A stretch of DNA of 64,000 nt from Halomarina ordinaria (lineage in GTDB: Archaea > Halobacteriota > Halobacteria > Halobacteriales > Haloarculaceae). The stretch covers positions 1,426,001 through 1,490,000 of the forward strand of contig NZ_JARRAH010000001.1 in the NCBI RefSeq assembly GCF_030553305.1. The letters are read 5' to 3'. How positions within the stretch are numbered: position 1 is the first letter of the stretch; each line of letters opens with the position of its first letter. Under the pieces are notes generated by a model. The model saw only the letters and a program-made list of their open reading frames with translations. It did no database searches and was not told the DNA's origin. Below, one piece after another: positions 17,294 through 25,606 of this stretch. The position numbers were made by a program, and so were the translations under genes.

Positions 17294-18460
17294 ATGACAC
17301 GCGCCGTCTGGCTGAAAGCGGACGACGAGGTGGGCGACTGGGACGCACGACGACGACGCATCACGGCGGGCCTCGAGGCGGGGGTCGACTGGGTGCTCGT
17401 CGACCGCGAGGACGTCGACCGGGTGCGCGAACTGGGGCAGGTGAACGTCGCGGCCTTCGCGGGCGACGACGTCCACGTCCTCGACGCCGAGCCGACCGTC
17501 GAGGGCGAACCCGACGCCGTCGTCGTCGGGAAGGGCACCGAGGGGGACGGCACCGTCGACCTCCCCAACGACTTCTCGGGGTCGGCGGACCTCACCACCC
17601 TCCGGCGGAACAACGGCGCGGCCGACGGGGCGTACGTCCGCATCCTGGACGAGGGGTACGAGGCGTTCGCCGAGGCGGCGGCCGCCGACGCCGACTACAC
17701 CATCGTCGTCGGCGAGGACTGGACCATCATTCCCCTCGAGAACCTCATCGCACGCATCGGCGACGAGACGACGCTCGTCGCGGGCGTCACCAGCGCGGAG
17801 GAGGCCCGAACGGCCTTCGAGACGCTCGAACACGGCGCCGACGCCGTCCTCCTCGACACCGACGACCCCGACGAGATACGCCGGACGGCGGAGCTCCGCG
17901 ACGCGGGGACGCGCGAGCGCCTCGACCTCCAGTGGGCGACCGTCCGCACCGTCGAACAGACCGGGAGCGCGGACCGCGTCTGCGTCGACACGGGCAGCCT
18001 CTTCGACCACGACGAGGGGATGCTCGTCGGGAGCATGTCCCGCGGGCTGTTCTTCGTCCACGCCGAGACCGCCGACTCGCCGTACGTCGCCTCCCGGCCC
18101 TTCCGCGTCAACGCGGGGGCCGTCCACGCCTACGCCCGGACGCCCGACGGTAAGACGAAGTACCTCGCCGAACTGAAGAGCGGCGACGAGGTGCAGGTGG
18201 TCGACACCGAGGGCAACACCCGCGAGGCCATCGTCGGGCGCTCGAAGATAGAGCGCCGTCCCATGTTCCGCGTGCAGGCCGAACTCGAGGGCGACGTCGT
18301 CGAGACGCTCCTGCAGAACGCGGAGACCATCAAGGTCGCCACCAGCGAGGGCCGGAAGGCCGTCACCGACCTCGAGGAGGGCGACGAGGTGCTCGTCTAC
18401 TACGAGTCGACCGCCCGTCACTTCGGCGAGGAGGTCGAGGAGACCATCATCGAACAGTAG
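17294..18460 (+). CDS. 3-dehydroquinate synthase II (archaeal AroB')
   Basis: Performs NAD-dependent oxidative deamination and cyclisation of the ADH product to 3-dehydroquinate, the second archaeal shikimate step. The 388-residue protein begins TRAVWLKADDEVGDWDARRR, typical of the family, and has the conserved blocks DWTIIPLENLIA near residue 143, DTGSLFDHDEGMLVGSMSRGLFFVHAE near 235-262, and RPFRVNAGAVHAY near 272. Length matches archaeal members. It forms a functional pair with the gene at 15645. Confidence 0.94.
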   Translation: MTRAVWLKADDEVGDWDARRRRITAGLEAGVDWVLVDREDVDRVRELGQVNVAAFAGDDVHVLDAEPTVEGEPDAVVVGKGTEGDGTVDLPNDFSGSADLTTLRRNNGAADGAYVRILDEGYEAFAEAAAADADYTIVVGEDWTIIPLENLIARIGDETTLVAGVTSAEEARTAFETLEHGADAVLLDTDDPDEIRRTAELRDAGTRERLDLQWATVRTVEQTGSADRVCVDTGSLFDHDEGMLVGSMSRGLFFVHAETADSPYVASRPFRVNAGAVHAYARTPDGKTKYLAELKSGDEVQVVDTEGNTREAIVGRSKIERRPMFRVQAELEGDVVETLLQNAETIKVATSEGRKAVTDLEEGDEVLVYYESTARHFGEEVEETIIEQ

Positions 18461-18605
18461 GACGCCGACGGACGTCGGCCGGCGCGAGAGACCGGAAGAC
18501 CGCCCGTTCGGGCGCCTTGAGAGCCATCAGGTCGCAGACGGCGTGGTGCCACGGGCACCGAGTCAACCACAACGTTCATTCACGCTTACCTGATAGGTAC
18601 TGCCG

Positions 18606-19286
18606 ATGACCCTCTCTCGACGGCGGTTTCTCGCCGCGGCCGGCGCGACGGGCGCTGTGGGACTGGCGGGCTGTCTCGGCTCCAGCGAGGAGATGCCCGA
18701 CGGTCCCGTGACGCAGGTGTCGGTCCCCGACTCGCCGGGCGACTACACCTACGCGACGATGGGAACCGGCGAGGAGCCGCTGGTGACCTACATCGGCAAC
18801 TGGAAGTGTCCGTTCTGTGCGGCGTTCAGCGAGAACTACCTCCGCGACATCGTCTCGAACTACGTCGAACCGGGCGACCTGAGCCTCGAGTACCGCGACT
18901 GGCCCGGCCTCATCAGCGAGGACGACGTCAACGCCGTCCACGCCGGCCTCGCGGTGTGGGAGGTCGACCCCGAGACGTACTGGACCTACCACGAGTACGT
19001 GATGGTGAACCAGCCGAGCGAGTCGGAGTCGTGGACGACGGCCGACCGCCTCGCCGGCTTCGCCGAGAGCGCGGGCGTCTCCGACCCCGACGCCGTCAGG
19101 CAGGCCGTCGAGGAGGAGGCCTACCAGGAGGAGGTTCAGGCGAACCAGCAGTACGTCCAGGAGACCGGCGCGGGCGGGACGCCCGCGATGGTCATCGACG
19201 GCTCGTCCTACCAGGCCATCGGCGACCGCGAGGGGAACGCCAACCCCGACGTCGAGGAGGCGCTCACGGCGCTCGTCGAGGAGTGA
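18606..19286 (+). CDS. DsbA-like thioredoxin-fold lipoprotein (TAT exported)
   Basis: Exported thiol oxidoreductase, 226 residues. The N-terminus LSRRRFLAAAGATGAVG is a twin-arginine signal ending in a lipobox LAGC (Cys23), so it is predicted to be lipid-anchored outside the membrane, the main haloarchaeal lipoprotein route. The mature domain carries the active-site motif CPFC (Cys68-Cys71) in NWKCPFCAAF and a cis-proline region GTPAMV near 195. It is followed 4 bases later by dsbB, the expected membrane reoxidase, giving a complete oxidative folding pair. Confidence 0.9.
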   Translation: MTLSRRRFLAAAGATGAVGLAGCLGSSEEMPDGPVTQVSVPDSPGDYTYATMGTGEEPLVTYIGNWKCPFCAAFSENYLRDIVSNYVEPGDLSLEYRDWPGLISEDDVNAVHAGLAVWEVDPETYWTYHEYVMVNQPSESESWTTADRLAGFAESAGVSDPDAVRQAVEEEAYQEEVQANQQYVQETGAGGTPAMVIDGSSYQAIGDREGNANPDVEEALTALVEE

Positions 19287-19290
19287 GGCG

Positions 19291-19728
19291 ATGCGCACGC
19301 GCATCTGGCTGCTCGCGGGGACGCTGTTCGCCCTGACGGCGACGGCCGGGAGCCTCTTCTTCAGCCTCGGTCTCGGCCTCTACCCCTGTGACCTCTGCTG
19401 GTATCAGCGCATCCTCATGTACCCGCTGGTGCCGATACTGGGCGTGGCGGCCTACGAGGAGCGCGTCGGGGTCTACCGGACGGCGCTCCCGCTCGCCGTC
19501 GCCGGCCTCGCGCTCGCCACCTACCACTCCTACATCCAGCGCGCCGGGACCGACGGCTTCTGCTCGGTGGGCGGGTCCTGCGCGACCATCCAGTGGACGT
19601 CGCCGATTCTGGACCTCACCATCCCCAACCTCTCGCTGGTCGGCTTCGCGCTCGTGACGCTAACGCTCGTCGGGATGGTCCGTCAGGCGGCGTCGGCGGG
19701 GTCCTCCACCTCACCCGTCTCCGGGTAG
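19291..19728 (+). CDS. dsbB: Disulfide bond formation protein DsbB
   Basis: Membrane protein that reoxidises DsbA by passing electrons to a quinone. The 145-residue protein has about four transmembrane helices, the first cysteine pair Cys33-Cys36 in YPCDLCWYQR, and a second pair Cys91 and Cys97 in the second external loop (FCSVGGSCAT). The last 46 bases overlap the 3' end of the convergent endonuclease III gene. Co-oriented with the DsbA-like gene, 4 bases apart. Confidence 0.93.
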   Translation: MRTRIWLLAGTLFALTATAGSLFFSLGLGLYPCDLCWYQRILMYPLVPILGVAAYEERVGVYRTALPLAVAGLALATYHSYIQRAGTDGFCSVGGSCATIQWTSPILDLTIPNLSLVGFALVTLTLVGMVRQAASAGSSTSPVSG

Positions 19729-20486
19729 ACGCCCACCTGCTCGCAGTGGTCGGCCATCGGGCACGCCTCGGGGTCCTCCAGACAGGCCGGGTTGCGAGCC
19801 GTGCAGAACTCCCGCCCGAACTGGATGGTCGCGGTGTGGCCGAAGCCGCACTTCTCGGCGGGGACCTGTTCCTCCAGCACCGCCCGCACCTCCTCGTGGT
19901 CGGCGTCGGGCGGCGCGATGCCCATCCGCCGGAAGATTCGGTGGACGTGCGTGTCCACCGGAAAGACGCCGTCGCGCCCGGCGGCGAACAGGAGGACGCA
20001 GTCGGCCGTCTTCGGCCCGACCCCGTTCATGTCGAGCAGCGTCTCGCGGACGGCGTCGTACTCGCCGGTCCGGACGTACTCGTCGAAGCCCTCCCGTCCG
20101 CCGTACGCCTCGACGACGCGTTCGGCGACCCGGGTGATGACCTCAGACTTCTGGTTGTAGAGCCCCGCAGAGGAGATGGTCTCGGCGAGTTCGTCACGGT
20201 CCGCGTCCGCGAGCGCACGGGCGAGGTCCGCGTCCTCGCCGCCGTATTTCGCCATCAGGTCGTCGTGTGCCGGCTGACTCGCCTTGTCGCTCGTGTTCTG
20301 GCTCAGGATGGTGCGGACGAGACACTCGAAGGCGTCCTGTCCGCCGTAGGTCTTCCGCCAGTAGCGCGCACCGAGGCGGTCCACGACGGCCTCCGCGCGC
20401 GCCGTCCCGTCACCCGACTGGAACTCGGAGAACCGGCCGCCGCCCGCCGTCCCGCCGCTGATGTTCTCCGCGGGTTCGTCGTCCAT
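19683..20486 (-). CDS. nth: Endonuclease III-like HhH-GPD DNA glycosylase
   Basis: Base-excision repair glycosylase/AP lyase of 267 residues. It has the helix-hairpin-helix MNGVGPKTADCV near residues 151-162 with the lysine of bifunctional enzymes, the catalytic aspartate in FPVDTHVHRI near 175, and a C-terminal iron-sulfur loop. Cysteine spacing there is C-x6-C-x6-C-x5-C, with four extra residues between the second and third cysteine compared with the C-x6-C-x2-C-x5-C of E. coli endonuclease III. Its 3' end overlaps dsbB antisense by 46 bases. Confidence 0.9.
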   Translation of the reverse strand: MDDEPAENISGGTAGGGRFSEFQSGDGTARAEAVVDRLGARYWRKTYGGQDAFECLVRTILSQNTSDKASQPAHDDLMAKYGGEDADLARALADADRDELAETISSAGLYNQKSEVITRVAERVVEAYGGREGFDEYVRTGEYDAVRETLLDMNGVGPKTADCVLLFAAGRDGVFPVDTHVHRIFRRMGIAPPDADHEEVRAVLEEQVPAEKCGFGHTATIQFGREFCTARNPACLEDPEACPMADHCEQVGVYPETGEVEDPADAA

Positions 20487-20543
20487 ACCCGCGGTAGGTC
20501 CGGTCGGAGGAAAGGTCCGACGGTCGGGGACGAGGTCGGACGC

Positions 20544-20975
20544 TCACGCCACCCGGAGCGTCACCGTCAGGTCCGCCCCCGCCGCCAGCGCGCTCACGAG
20601 GTCCCGGTCCAGGTCGGCAGCGGCGCCCTCGGCGCCGACCACCACCGTCCGGTCGTCGACGTGGTCGCTCGTCCGGACGACCATGCTCCGGTCACCGTCG
20701 AAGGTGAGGTCGGGGTGGCCCCTGCCGCGGACGGTCTGCTCGTGGCCGTCGGCTTCGAGCGTGACCGAGAGGGTCGCCGCCGAATCGCGGCACGCCTCGA
20801 CGAACGCCTCGTCGAAGTCGGCAGGGACGCGGTCGGCCTCGACGCCGACGATGCAGTCGCCGGCGGGCGTCAGCCAGTCGTCGCTGGTCACCTCGAATGT
20901 GCTGGCGTGCTCGGCAGAAACGTGTTCGTGCCCGCGTGCGCGGACGACCTCCTCGGACGCCTCGGACTCGCTCAT
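20544..20975 (-). CDS. DUF371 family protein
   Basis: A 143-residue archaeal protein of unknown function. The N-terminal VVRARGHEHVSAEHASTFEV and the following WLTPAGDCIVGVEADR are the recognisable DUF371 blocks; the C-terminus DLTVTLRVA ends in a predicted beta strand. The protein is almost entirely beta-rich and acidic. It lies 57 bases upstream of the endonuclease III gene in the same orientation; no function can be inferred from that alone. Confidence 0.75.
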   Translation of the reverse strand: MSESEASEEVVRARGHEHVSAEHASTFEVTSDDWLTPAGDCIVGVEADRVPADFDEAFVEACRDSAATLSVTLEADGHEQTVRGRGHPDLTFDGDRSMVVRTSDHVDDRTVVVGAEGAAADLDRDLVSALAAGADLTVTLRVA

Positions 20976-21307
20976 GCCCGTCGGTCGAGTCGGGGGGCAC
21001 TTGAGGGGGTCGTTCCGCGCCCATCGTCGGTTATCGCGCCGTCGATAGTGAAGTAATTTATATGCCCTACGGTGGCGTGTGAAGCCGTAACGAGGGGTGT
21101 CTGGGCCGCTCGCGGACGTTTCGGGGTTCGTGAATTGGGCAAGGCTTAAGTATCGCCTACTGGTAACAACAGATACCAGAACGCCTCCGGCGTTACGGGT
21201 GTACCGAACGGCGACCAGAATGATAGGAGACCCTGATTATCGACCGGTTGCTGACCCCGTGAGAGCCTGTTCCGTCGGAGCCGGTAATGGACAGTAGCGA
21301 ACTAACC
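20976..21307. promoter_or_regulatory. Intergenic region with two AT-rich promoter-like boxes
   Basis: This 332-base gap separates two divergent genes. A strong AT box TAATTTATATG lies at 21054-21064 and could serve either strand; read on the minus strand it would drive DUF371 with a leader of about 55 bases. A second box GCTTAAGTAT at 21144-21153, read on the plus strand, would start transcription near 21175 and give the coiled-coil gene a leader of about 130 bases, unusually long for a haloarchaeon. A small RNA starting near 21085 is possible but not shown. The short plus-strand open frame at 21097-21297 has no coding character. Confidence 0.4.
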
Positions 21308-22198
21308 ATGGCAGAGACTATCGACGAATCCAAGAACGTAGAACTCACCGACGAGGACCTCGAATCCAACTCCAAAGGCCAGCTCATCAAGCGCGCCGGT
21401 CAACTGCGAGACCGACGCAACGAGCTCAACCAGATGGCCTCGGAGCGTGCCTCGAAGCGCGACGAACTCAACGCCAAGACCCGCGAGAAGGTCGACGAGG
21501 CACAGGAGCACCGCGAGCAGCGCGACGAACTCAACGAGCAGGTCCAGGAACACAAACAGAAGCGAAACGAGCTCAACGCGAAGGCCAACGAGCTGTTCTC
21601 GCAGGTCGACGACACCAAGTCCGACCTCGACCTCGACGACGGCAAGAGCCTCGAGGAGCTCAAAGAGGAGATCGAACAGCTCGAGTTCCGCCAGCAGACG
21701 GAGGTCCTGAGCACGGAAGACGAGCGCGAGCTCATCGAGAAGATCGAGCGCAAGCGCGACCAGTACCAGGACCGAAAGGAGAAACTCGACGACAACGGCG
21801 ACCTCGACGACCTGAAGCAGGAGGCCCAGGAGGTCCGCGCCGAGGCGTCGAAGCACCACCAGAAGGTGACGGAACTGGCCGACCAGGCCCAGGAGCACCA
21901 CAACCAGATGATCGAGGCCTACCGCGAGGCCGACGACATCCGCGACGACGCCGACGCCGCCCACGAGCGGTTCGTCGAGGCCCAGGAGGCCGCCGACCGT
22001 CACCACGAGGACTTCGTCCGCGTCCAGAAGCGCCTACGCGAACTCGACAAGGAGGAGGAGCGCGAGCGCAAGGACGAGCGCGCCGCCAAGCGCGAGGAGG
22101 CCAAGGCCGAGGCCGAGGAGATCTACCAGAAGTTCAAGGAAGGCGAGACCCTCGACACCGAGGACCTCATGAAACTCCAGAAGTCCGGCCTGCTCTGA
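21308..22198 (+). CDS. Coiled-coil protein (archaeal COG1340-like)
   Basis: A 296-residue, highly charged protein made almost wholly of heptad-repeat coiled coil (residues about 20-270) with repeated RDELN/RNELN blocks near residues 33-97. It has no membrane segment, cysteine or enzymatic motif. A conserved break DLDLDDGKSLEELKEEIEQLEFRQQTEVLS near 105-135 probably marks the helix turn of a hairpin, and the C-terminus DTEDLMKLQKSGLL is likely conserved. Function unknown; it resembles archaeal coiled-coil proteins grouped as COG1340. The ATG at 21308 (MAETIDESK) is preferred over the one at 21287. Confidence 0.8.
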   Translation: MAETIDESKNVELTDEDLESNSKGQLIKRAGQLRDRRNELNQMASERASKRDELNAKTREKVDEAQEHREQRDELNEQVQEHKQKRNELNAKANELFSQVDDTKSDLDLDDGKSLEELKEEIEQLEFRQQTEVLSTEDERELIEKIERKRDQYQDRKEKLDDNGDLDDLKQEAQEVRAEASKHHQKVTELADQAQEHHNQMIEAYREADDIRDDADAAHERFVEAQEAADRHHEDFVRVQKRLRELDKEEERERKDERAAKREEAKAEAEEIYQKFKEGETLDTEDLMKLQKSGLL

Positions 22199-22368
22199 CC
22201 TAACCGTTCTCGCGGGGTCTTACACCCCTCTACGTTCGTTCGTACGCACGACCAGTGGCGACGACGTCTTCGGTACCTCGAACCGACCCGAGAGCGACGG
22301 GACCGGGAGTACCGGACCACGCCACGTCACACGGACCACACCAGACCACACGACACCGCGACCCACAC

Positions 22369-23643
22369 CTACGGGTGCGAGGCGGCCAGTTCGAGGACGG
22401 CACCGGTCAGGACGTCGACCCCGATGGTGAGGGAGTCCTCGTCCACGTCGAACGTCGCGGTGTGGTGGCCGCCGGGGTGGTCGGTGCCGATGCCGACGTA
22501 CGCGGCCTTCCCACCGCGGTCCTGGACGCGCCGCATGAGGTAGGTGGCGTCCTCGCTCCCCCCGAGGTCGTCGGTCCGGAGGACGGAGTCGACGCCCGAC
22601 ACGTCGTGGGCGAGTGCCTCGACCACGTCGACGAGTTCGTCGTCGCTGACGGCGCTCGGTGCCTCCCCCTCGACGTCGACGGTCACCTCGCAGTCGTGCA
22701 TGGCGGCGGCCGACTCGAGCGTGGCGACGGCGCGCTCGACCATGTAGTCCTTCAGTTCGGTCGTCTCGCCGCGGACCTCGCCCGCGACGCGGGCGGACTC
22801 GGGGACGATGTTCGTCGCACTTCCCCCCTCGACGATGCCCGCGTTGACGCGGGTGACGCCGTCCTGGTGTCGCGGGATGGCGTAGAGGTTCTGGACGGCC
22901 GTCGCGAGCGCCTGCACCGCGTTGCGCCCGTCGCCGGGGTTCGCGCCGGCGTGGGCGGGTTCCCCGGTGAACTCGGCGTCGAAGTGCTGGACGGCGAGGA
23001 AGCCGTCGATACCCGCGACCACCTCGCCGGTCGGGTGGTCGAGGCCGACGTGGACCGAGAGGAAGTAGTCGCAGTCGTCGAGGTGGCCGGACTCGGCAAC
23101 GGCCTTCCCGCCGCCGATGACCTCCTCGGCGGGCTGGAAGACGACCTTCAGCGTCCCCGAGAAGTCGCTCTCCTTCACGCGCTCGATGACGCCGAGTCCG
23201 TAGGTGATGTGGGCGTCGTGGCCGCAGGCGTGCATGGCGCCGGTCTCGGCGCGGAAGCCCGCGTTCGTCGGGTAGTGGTCCTCGCTCCGGGACTCCTCGC
23301 GGGGGAGGGCGTCGATGTCGACCCGGAGGCCGATCGTCGGGCCCTCGCCCCGTTCGAGGACGGCGAGCGCGCCGGTGTAGCCCCCCTCGGTCTTCGCGAG
23401 GACGTCCTCGCGGGCGCCGGCGGCGCGGGCCCGCTCGAACCACGCCTCGATATCGGTGTCGTCGGGGACGCCCATGCGCTCGCCCTCGGCGAGGACCTCC
23501 CGGCCGACGAGGAGGTCGTCGACGCCGATGGCCTCGAGTTCGTCGACGATGCGCGAGGTAGTCCAGAACTCGCGCCAGGCGGGTTCGGGGTGACGATGGA
23601 GGTCGCGGCGCAGCGAGACGAGTCGGTCGCGTGTGACAGACAT
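22369..23643 (-). CDS. M20-family amidohydrolase (AbgA-like)
   Basis: A 424-residue zinc-dependent amidohydrolase/peptidase. Metal-binding signature ACGHDAH near residues 137-143, preceded by LRVDIDALP, followed by FQPAEEVIGGG (general base Glu) near 168-178, and a C-terminal TDHPGGHHTATFDVD near 393-405. The long insertion between LAEGERMG and the catalytic domain resembles AbgA, which with a partner cleaves p-aminobenzoyl-glutamate; no abgB or abgT neighbour is present, so amide substrate is open. Start at ATG 23643 (MSVTRDRLVSLRRDLHRHPE). Confidence 0.85.
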   Translation of the reverse strand: MSVTRDRLVSLRRDLHRHPEPAWREFWTTSRIVDELEAIGVDDLLVGREVLAEGERMGVPDDTDIEAWFERARAAGAREDVLAKTEGGYTGALAVLERGEGPTIGLRVDIDALPREESRSEDHYPTNAGFRAETGAMHACGHDAHITYGLGVIERVKESDFSGTLKVVFQPAEEVIGGGKAVAESGHLDDCDYFLSVHVGLDHPTGEVVAGIDGFLAVQHFDAEFTGEPAHAGANPGDGRNAVQALATAVQNLYAIPRHQDGVTRVNAGIVEGGSATNIVPESARVAGEVRGETTELKDYMVERAVATLESAAAMHDCEVTVDVEGEAPSAVSDDELVDVVEALAHDVSGVDSVLRTDDLGGSEDATYLMRRVQDRGGKAAYVGIGTDHPGGHHTATFDVDEDSLTIGVDVLTGAVLELAASHP

Positions 23644-23696
23644 ACTCGCCCGTGGGTCGGGAGGGGTTAAGTGCGTGCCCCTGCGGGGCGCGAACA

Positions 23697-23721
23697 CGGT
23701 GTACAGCCTTTATGTACACCG
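23697..23721 (+). promoter_or_regulatory. Inverted repeat operator over the TATA box of the NhaC gene
   Basis: CGGTGTACA (23697-23705) and TGTACACCG (23713-23721) are perfect 9-base inverted arms around a 7-base spacer whose sequence GCCTTTA, with the next base, contains the TATA-like CTTTAT. A dimeric regulator bound here would directly block TBP at the promoter of the gene starting at 23749. Confidence 0.6.
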
Positions 23722-23748
23722 GCGATACCATATGGACCGTGAGATAGA

Positions 23749-25320
23749 ATGGCAACAGACCCGGAATCGGCAGACATCGGCGACGAACTGCGCGAGGGGA
23801 GCGAGGCCCGGGAGGGACCCCGAATCCAGTTCTACGGCGGCCCCCTGATGAGCGCGCTCCCCATCGCGTTCTTCATCGTCTGGGCCGTCTTCCAGAGCGG
23901 CCTGCTGGGTATCGGTGACACGACCGGTCTCGTCGTCGGGATGCTCATCGGCCTCATCCTCGGGATGTTCTTCGTCCGGGGGTCGTGGCGAGACTACGCG
24001 AACACCATCTTCGAGGGGATGACCCGCCGGGTCGCGGCGACGGCCATCGTCGCGTGGCTGTGGGCGGGCATGTTCGCGCAGGTACTCCAGGACGGCGGGT
24101 TCGTCGACGGCCTCGTCTGGGCCGCCGACGCAGCGAGTATCGGTGCGGCGCTGTTCCCCGCCGTCACGTTCGTGTTGGCGGCGCTGCTCGCCACCGGCAT
24201 CGGGACGGGGTACGGGACGACGGTGGCCTTCTCGGGGCTGTTCTTCCCGGCGGGCCTCCTCCTCGGCGCGAACCCCGTCCTCCTGTTCGGTGCCATCCTC
24301 TCGGGGGCGGTGTTCGGCGACAACCTCGCACCCGTCAGCGACACCACCATCGTCAGCGCGGTGACGCAGGACTCCGACATCGGCGGGGTCGTCGCATCGC
24401 GGTTCAAGTACGCCATCGCGGCCGCCATCATGGCGTTCGCCGCCTACCTCGTCGCCGGGAGCGTCATGCCCGGTATCGACGTCGGCGGGGACAGCGCACA
24501 GTTGCTGGCGGAGAACAGCAACCCGCTCGGCCTCGTCCACCTGCTGTCCATCGCCGTCGTGCTCGTGACGGCCATCGCCGGCCGGCACATCGTCGAGGCC
24601 ATCTCGTGGGGTATCGTCACGGCCGTCGTCGTCAACCTCCTGCTGGGGCTGGCACCCATCGACTCGGTACTGGTGTTCAACGCCAGCGAGAACGGCGCGC
24701 TCGCCCAGGAACTGGCGTGGCTCCCGTTCGTCGAGGTGATGGCGGCCGACGCCGACACGGTCAACACCGTCGGCGGCAGCCTCTACGACGGTGCGTTCGG
24801 CTTCTTCCCGCTCATCGTGCTCACGCTGCTCATCGTCTCGGGGGCGCAGATAATGATTCGCGGGGGCGGCTTCGAGGCCATCCAGGACTGGCTGCTCAAC
24901 CGCGTGGCCACCTCCGTCCGGCGGACCGAACTGACGATGGTCCTCGGGACGGCGATGGTCAACGCGATGATCACCATCAACACCGCCGCCGAGATCGCCA
25001 TCGCGCCGTACATCGCGCGCCTCGGCGAGCGGTTCAACATCAACGGCTACCGGCGGGCGAACATCCTCGACGCCAACACCTCGGCGCTCGGCTACATCTT
25101 CCCGTGGGCCGGGGGCGTCCTCGTCGGCTACGTCACCATCACGCAACTGCCCGGCGAGTACGACTGGTTCACGCAGGCGATGGTCGTCAACCCCGTCGAG
25201 GTGTGGCCGTTCGTCTTCCACGGCTGGCTGCTCGTCGGCGTGTTCCTCTTCGCGGCCCTCACCGGCTACGGCCGCGAGTACGTCACCGACCGCGAGAGCG
25301 GGGAGGTGGCCCGCGTATGA
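23749..25320 (+). CDS. nhaC: NhaC-family Na+/H+ antiporter
   Basis: A 523-residue membrane protein with 11-12 predicted helices, predicted to exchange Na+ for H+ across the membrane. The conserved NhaC block FGDNLAPVSDTTIVSAV near residues 184-200 is present, as are paired half-membrane repeats (TGIGTGYGTT and later NAMITINTAAEIAIAP). The N-terminal 25 residues are hydrophilic and acidic. The TATA box is embedded in a palindromic operator, so expression is likely regulated. The stop overlaps the start of the following small gene (ATGA). Confidence 0.88.
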   Translation: MATDPESADIGDELREGSEAREGPRIQFYGGPLMSALPIAFFIVWAVFQSGLLGIGDTTGLVVGMLIGLILGMFFVRGSWRDYANTIFEGMTRRVAATAIVAWLWAGMFAQVLQDGGFVDGLVWAADAASIGAALFPAVTFVLAALLATGIGTGYGTTVAFSGLFFPAGLLLGANPVLLFGAILSGAVFGDNLAPVSDTTIVSAVTQDSDIGGVVASRFKYAIAAAIMAFAAYLVAGSVMPGIDVGGDSAQLLAENSNPLGLVHLLSIAVVLVTAIAGRHIVEAISWGIVTAVVVNLLLGLAPIDSVLVFNASENGALAQELAWLPFVEVMAADADTVNTVGGSLYDGAFGFFPLIVLTLLIVSGAQIMIRGGGFEAIQDWLLNRVATSVRRTELTMVLGTAMVNAMITINTAAEIAIAPYIARLGERFNINGYRRANILDANTSALGYIFPWAGGVLVGYVTITQLPGEYDWFTQAMVVNPVEVWPFVFHGWLLVGVFLFAALTGYGREYVTDRESGEVARV

Positions 25321-25577
25321 GCGTCGGTTCGTACCTCCGGGGGCTCTTCCGGACGTCGACGCCGGCGTTCGAGGAGGGACAGGAGCTGTCGGTGTTCGTC
25401 ACCGGCTACCGGGACGGGACGGCCGTCGCCCGCATCGGCGACACCGTCATCCGCGTGCCGGACGCGCCGAACGGGGCGCTCGACAAACGCGTCCTCGTCC
25501 GGGTCACCGAGTTCGACGCCGGGGACTCGACCGGGCGGGCGGAGTATCTCGAGACGGTCGGCGAGAGCGCGTTCTGA
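25317..25577 (+). CDS. Small TRAM/OB-fold-like protein
   Basis: An 86-residue acidic protein whose middle (about residues 18-75: EGQELSVFVTGYRDGTAVARIGDTVIRVPDAP...KRVLVRVTEFDAG) reads like a five-stranded TRAM-type beta barrel. Haloarchaea have many stand-alone TRAM proteins thought to bind RNA or act in cold response. It overlaps the antiporter gene by four bases (ATGA), so it is translated with it; why an antiporter would be coupled with such a protein is unclear. Confidence 0.6.
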   Translation: MSVGSYLRGLFRTSTPAFEEGQELSVFVTGYRDGTAVARIGDTVIRVPDAPNGALDKRVLVRVTEFDAGDSTGRAEYLETVGESAF

Positions 25578-25606
25578 CCGGACGAGCGCGCTCGCTCACG
25601 TCTTCT

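Noticed and set aside
21097-21297. Short plus-strand open frame upstream of the coiled-coil gene
   Set aside because: No codon bias, no ribosome-binding or family signal, and it contains the second promoter box.
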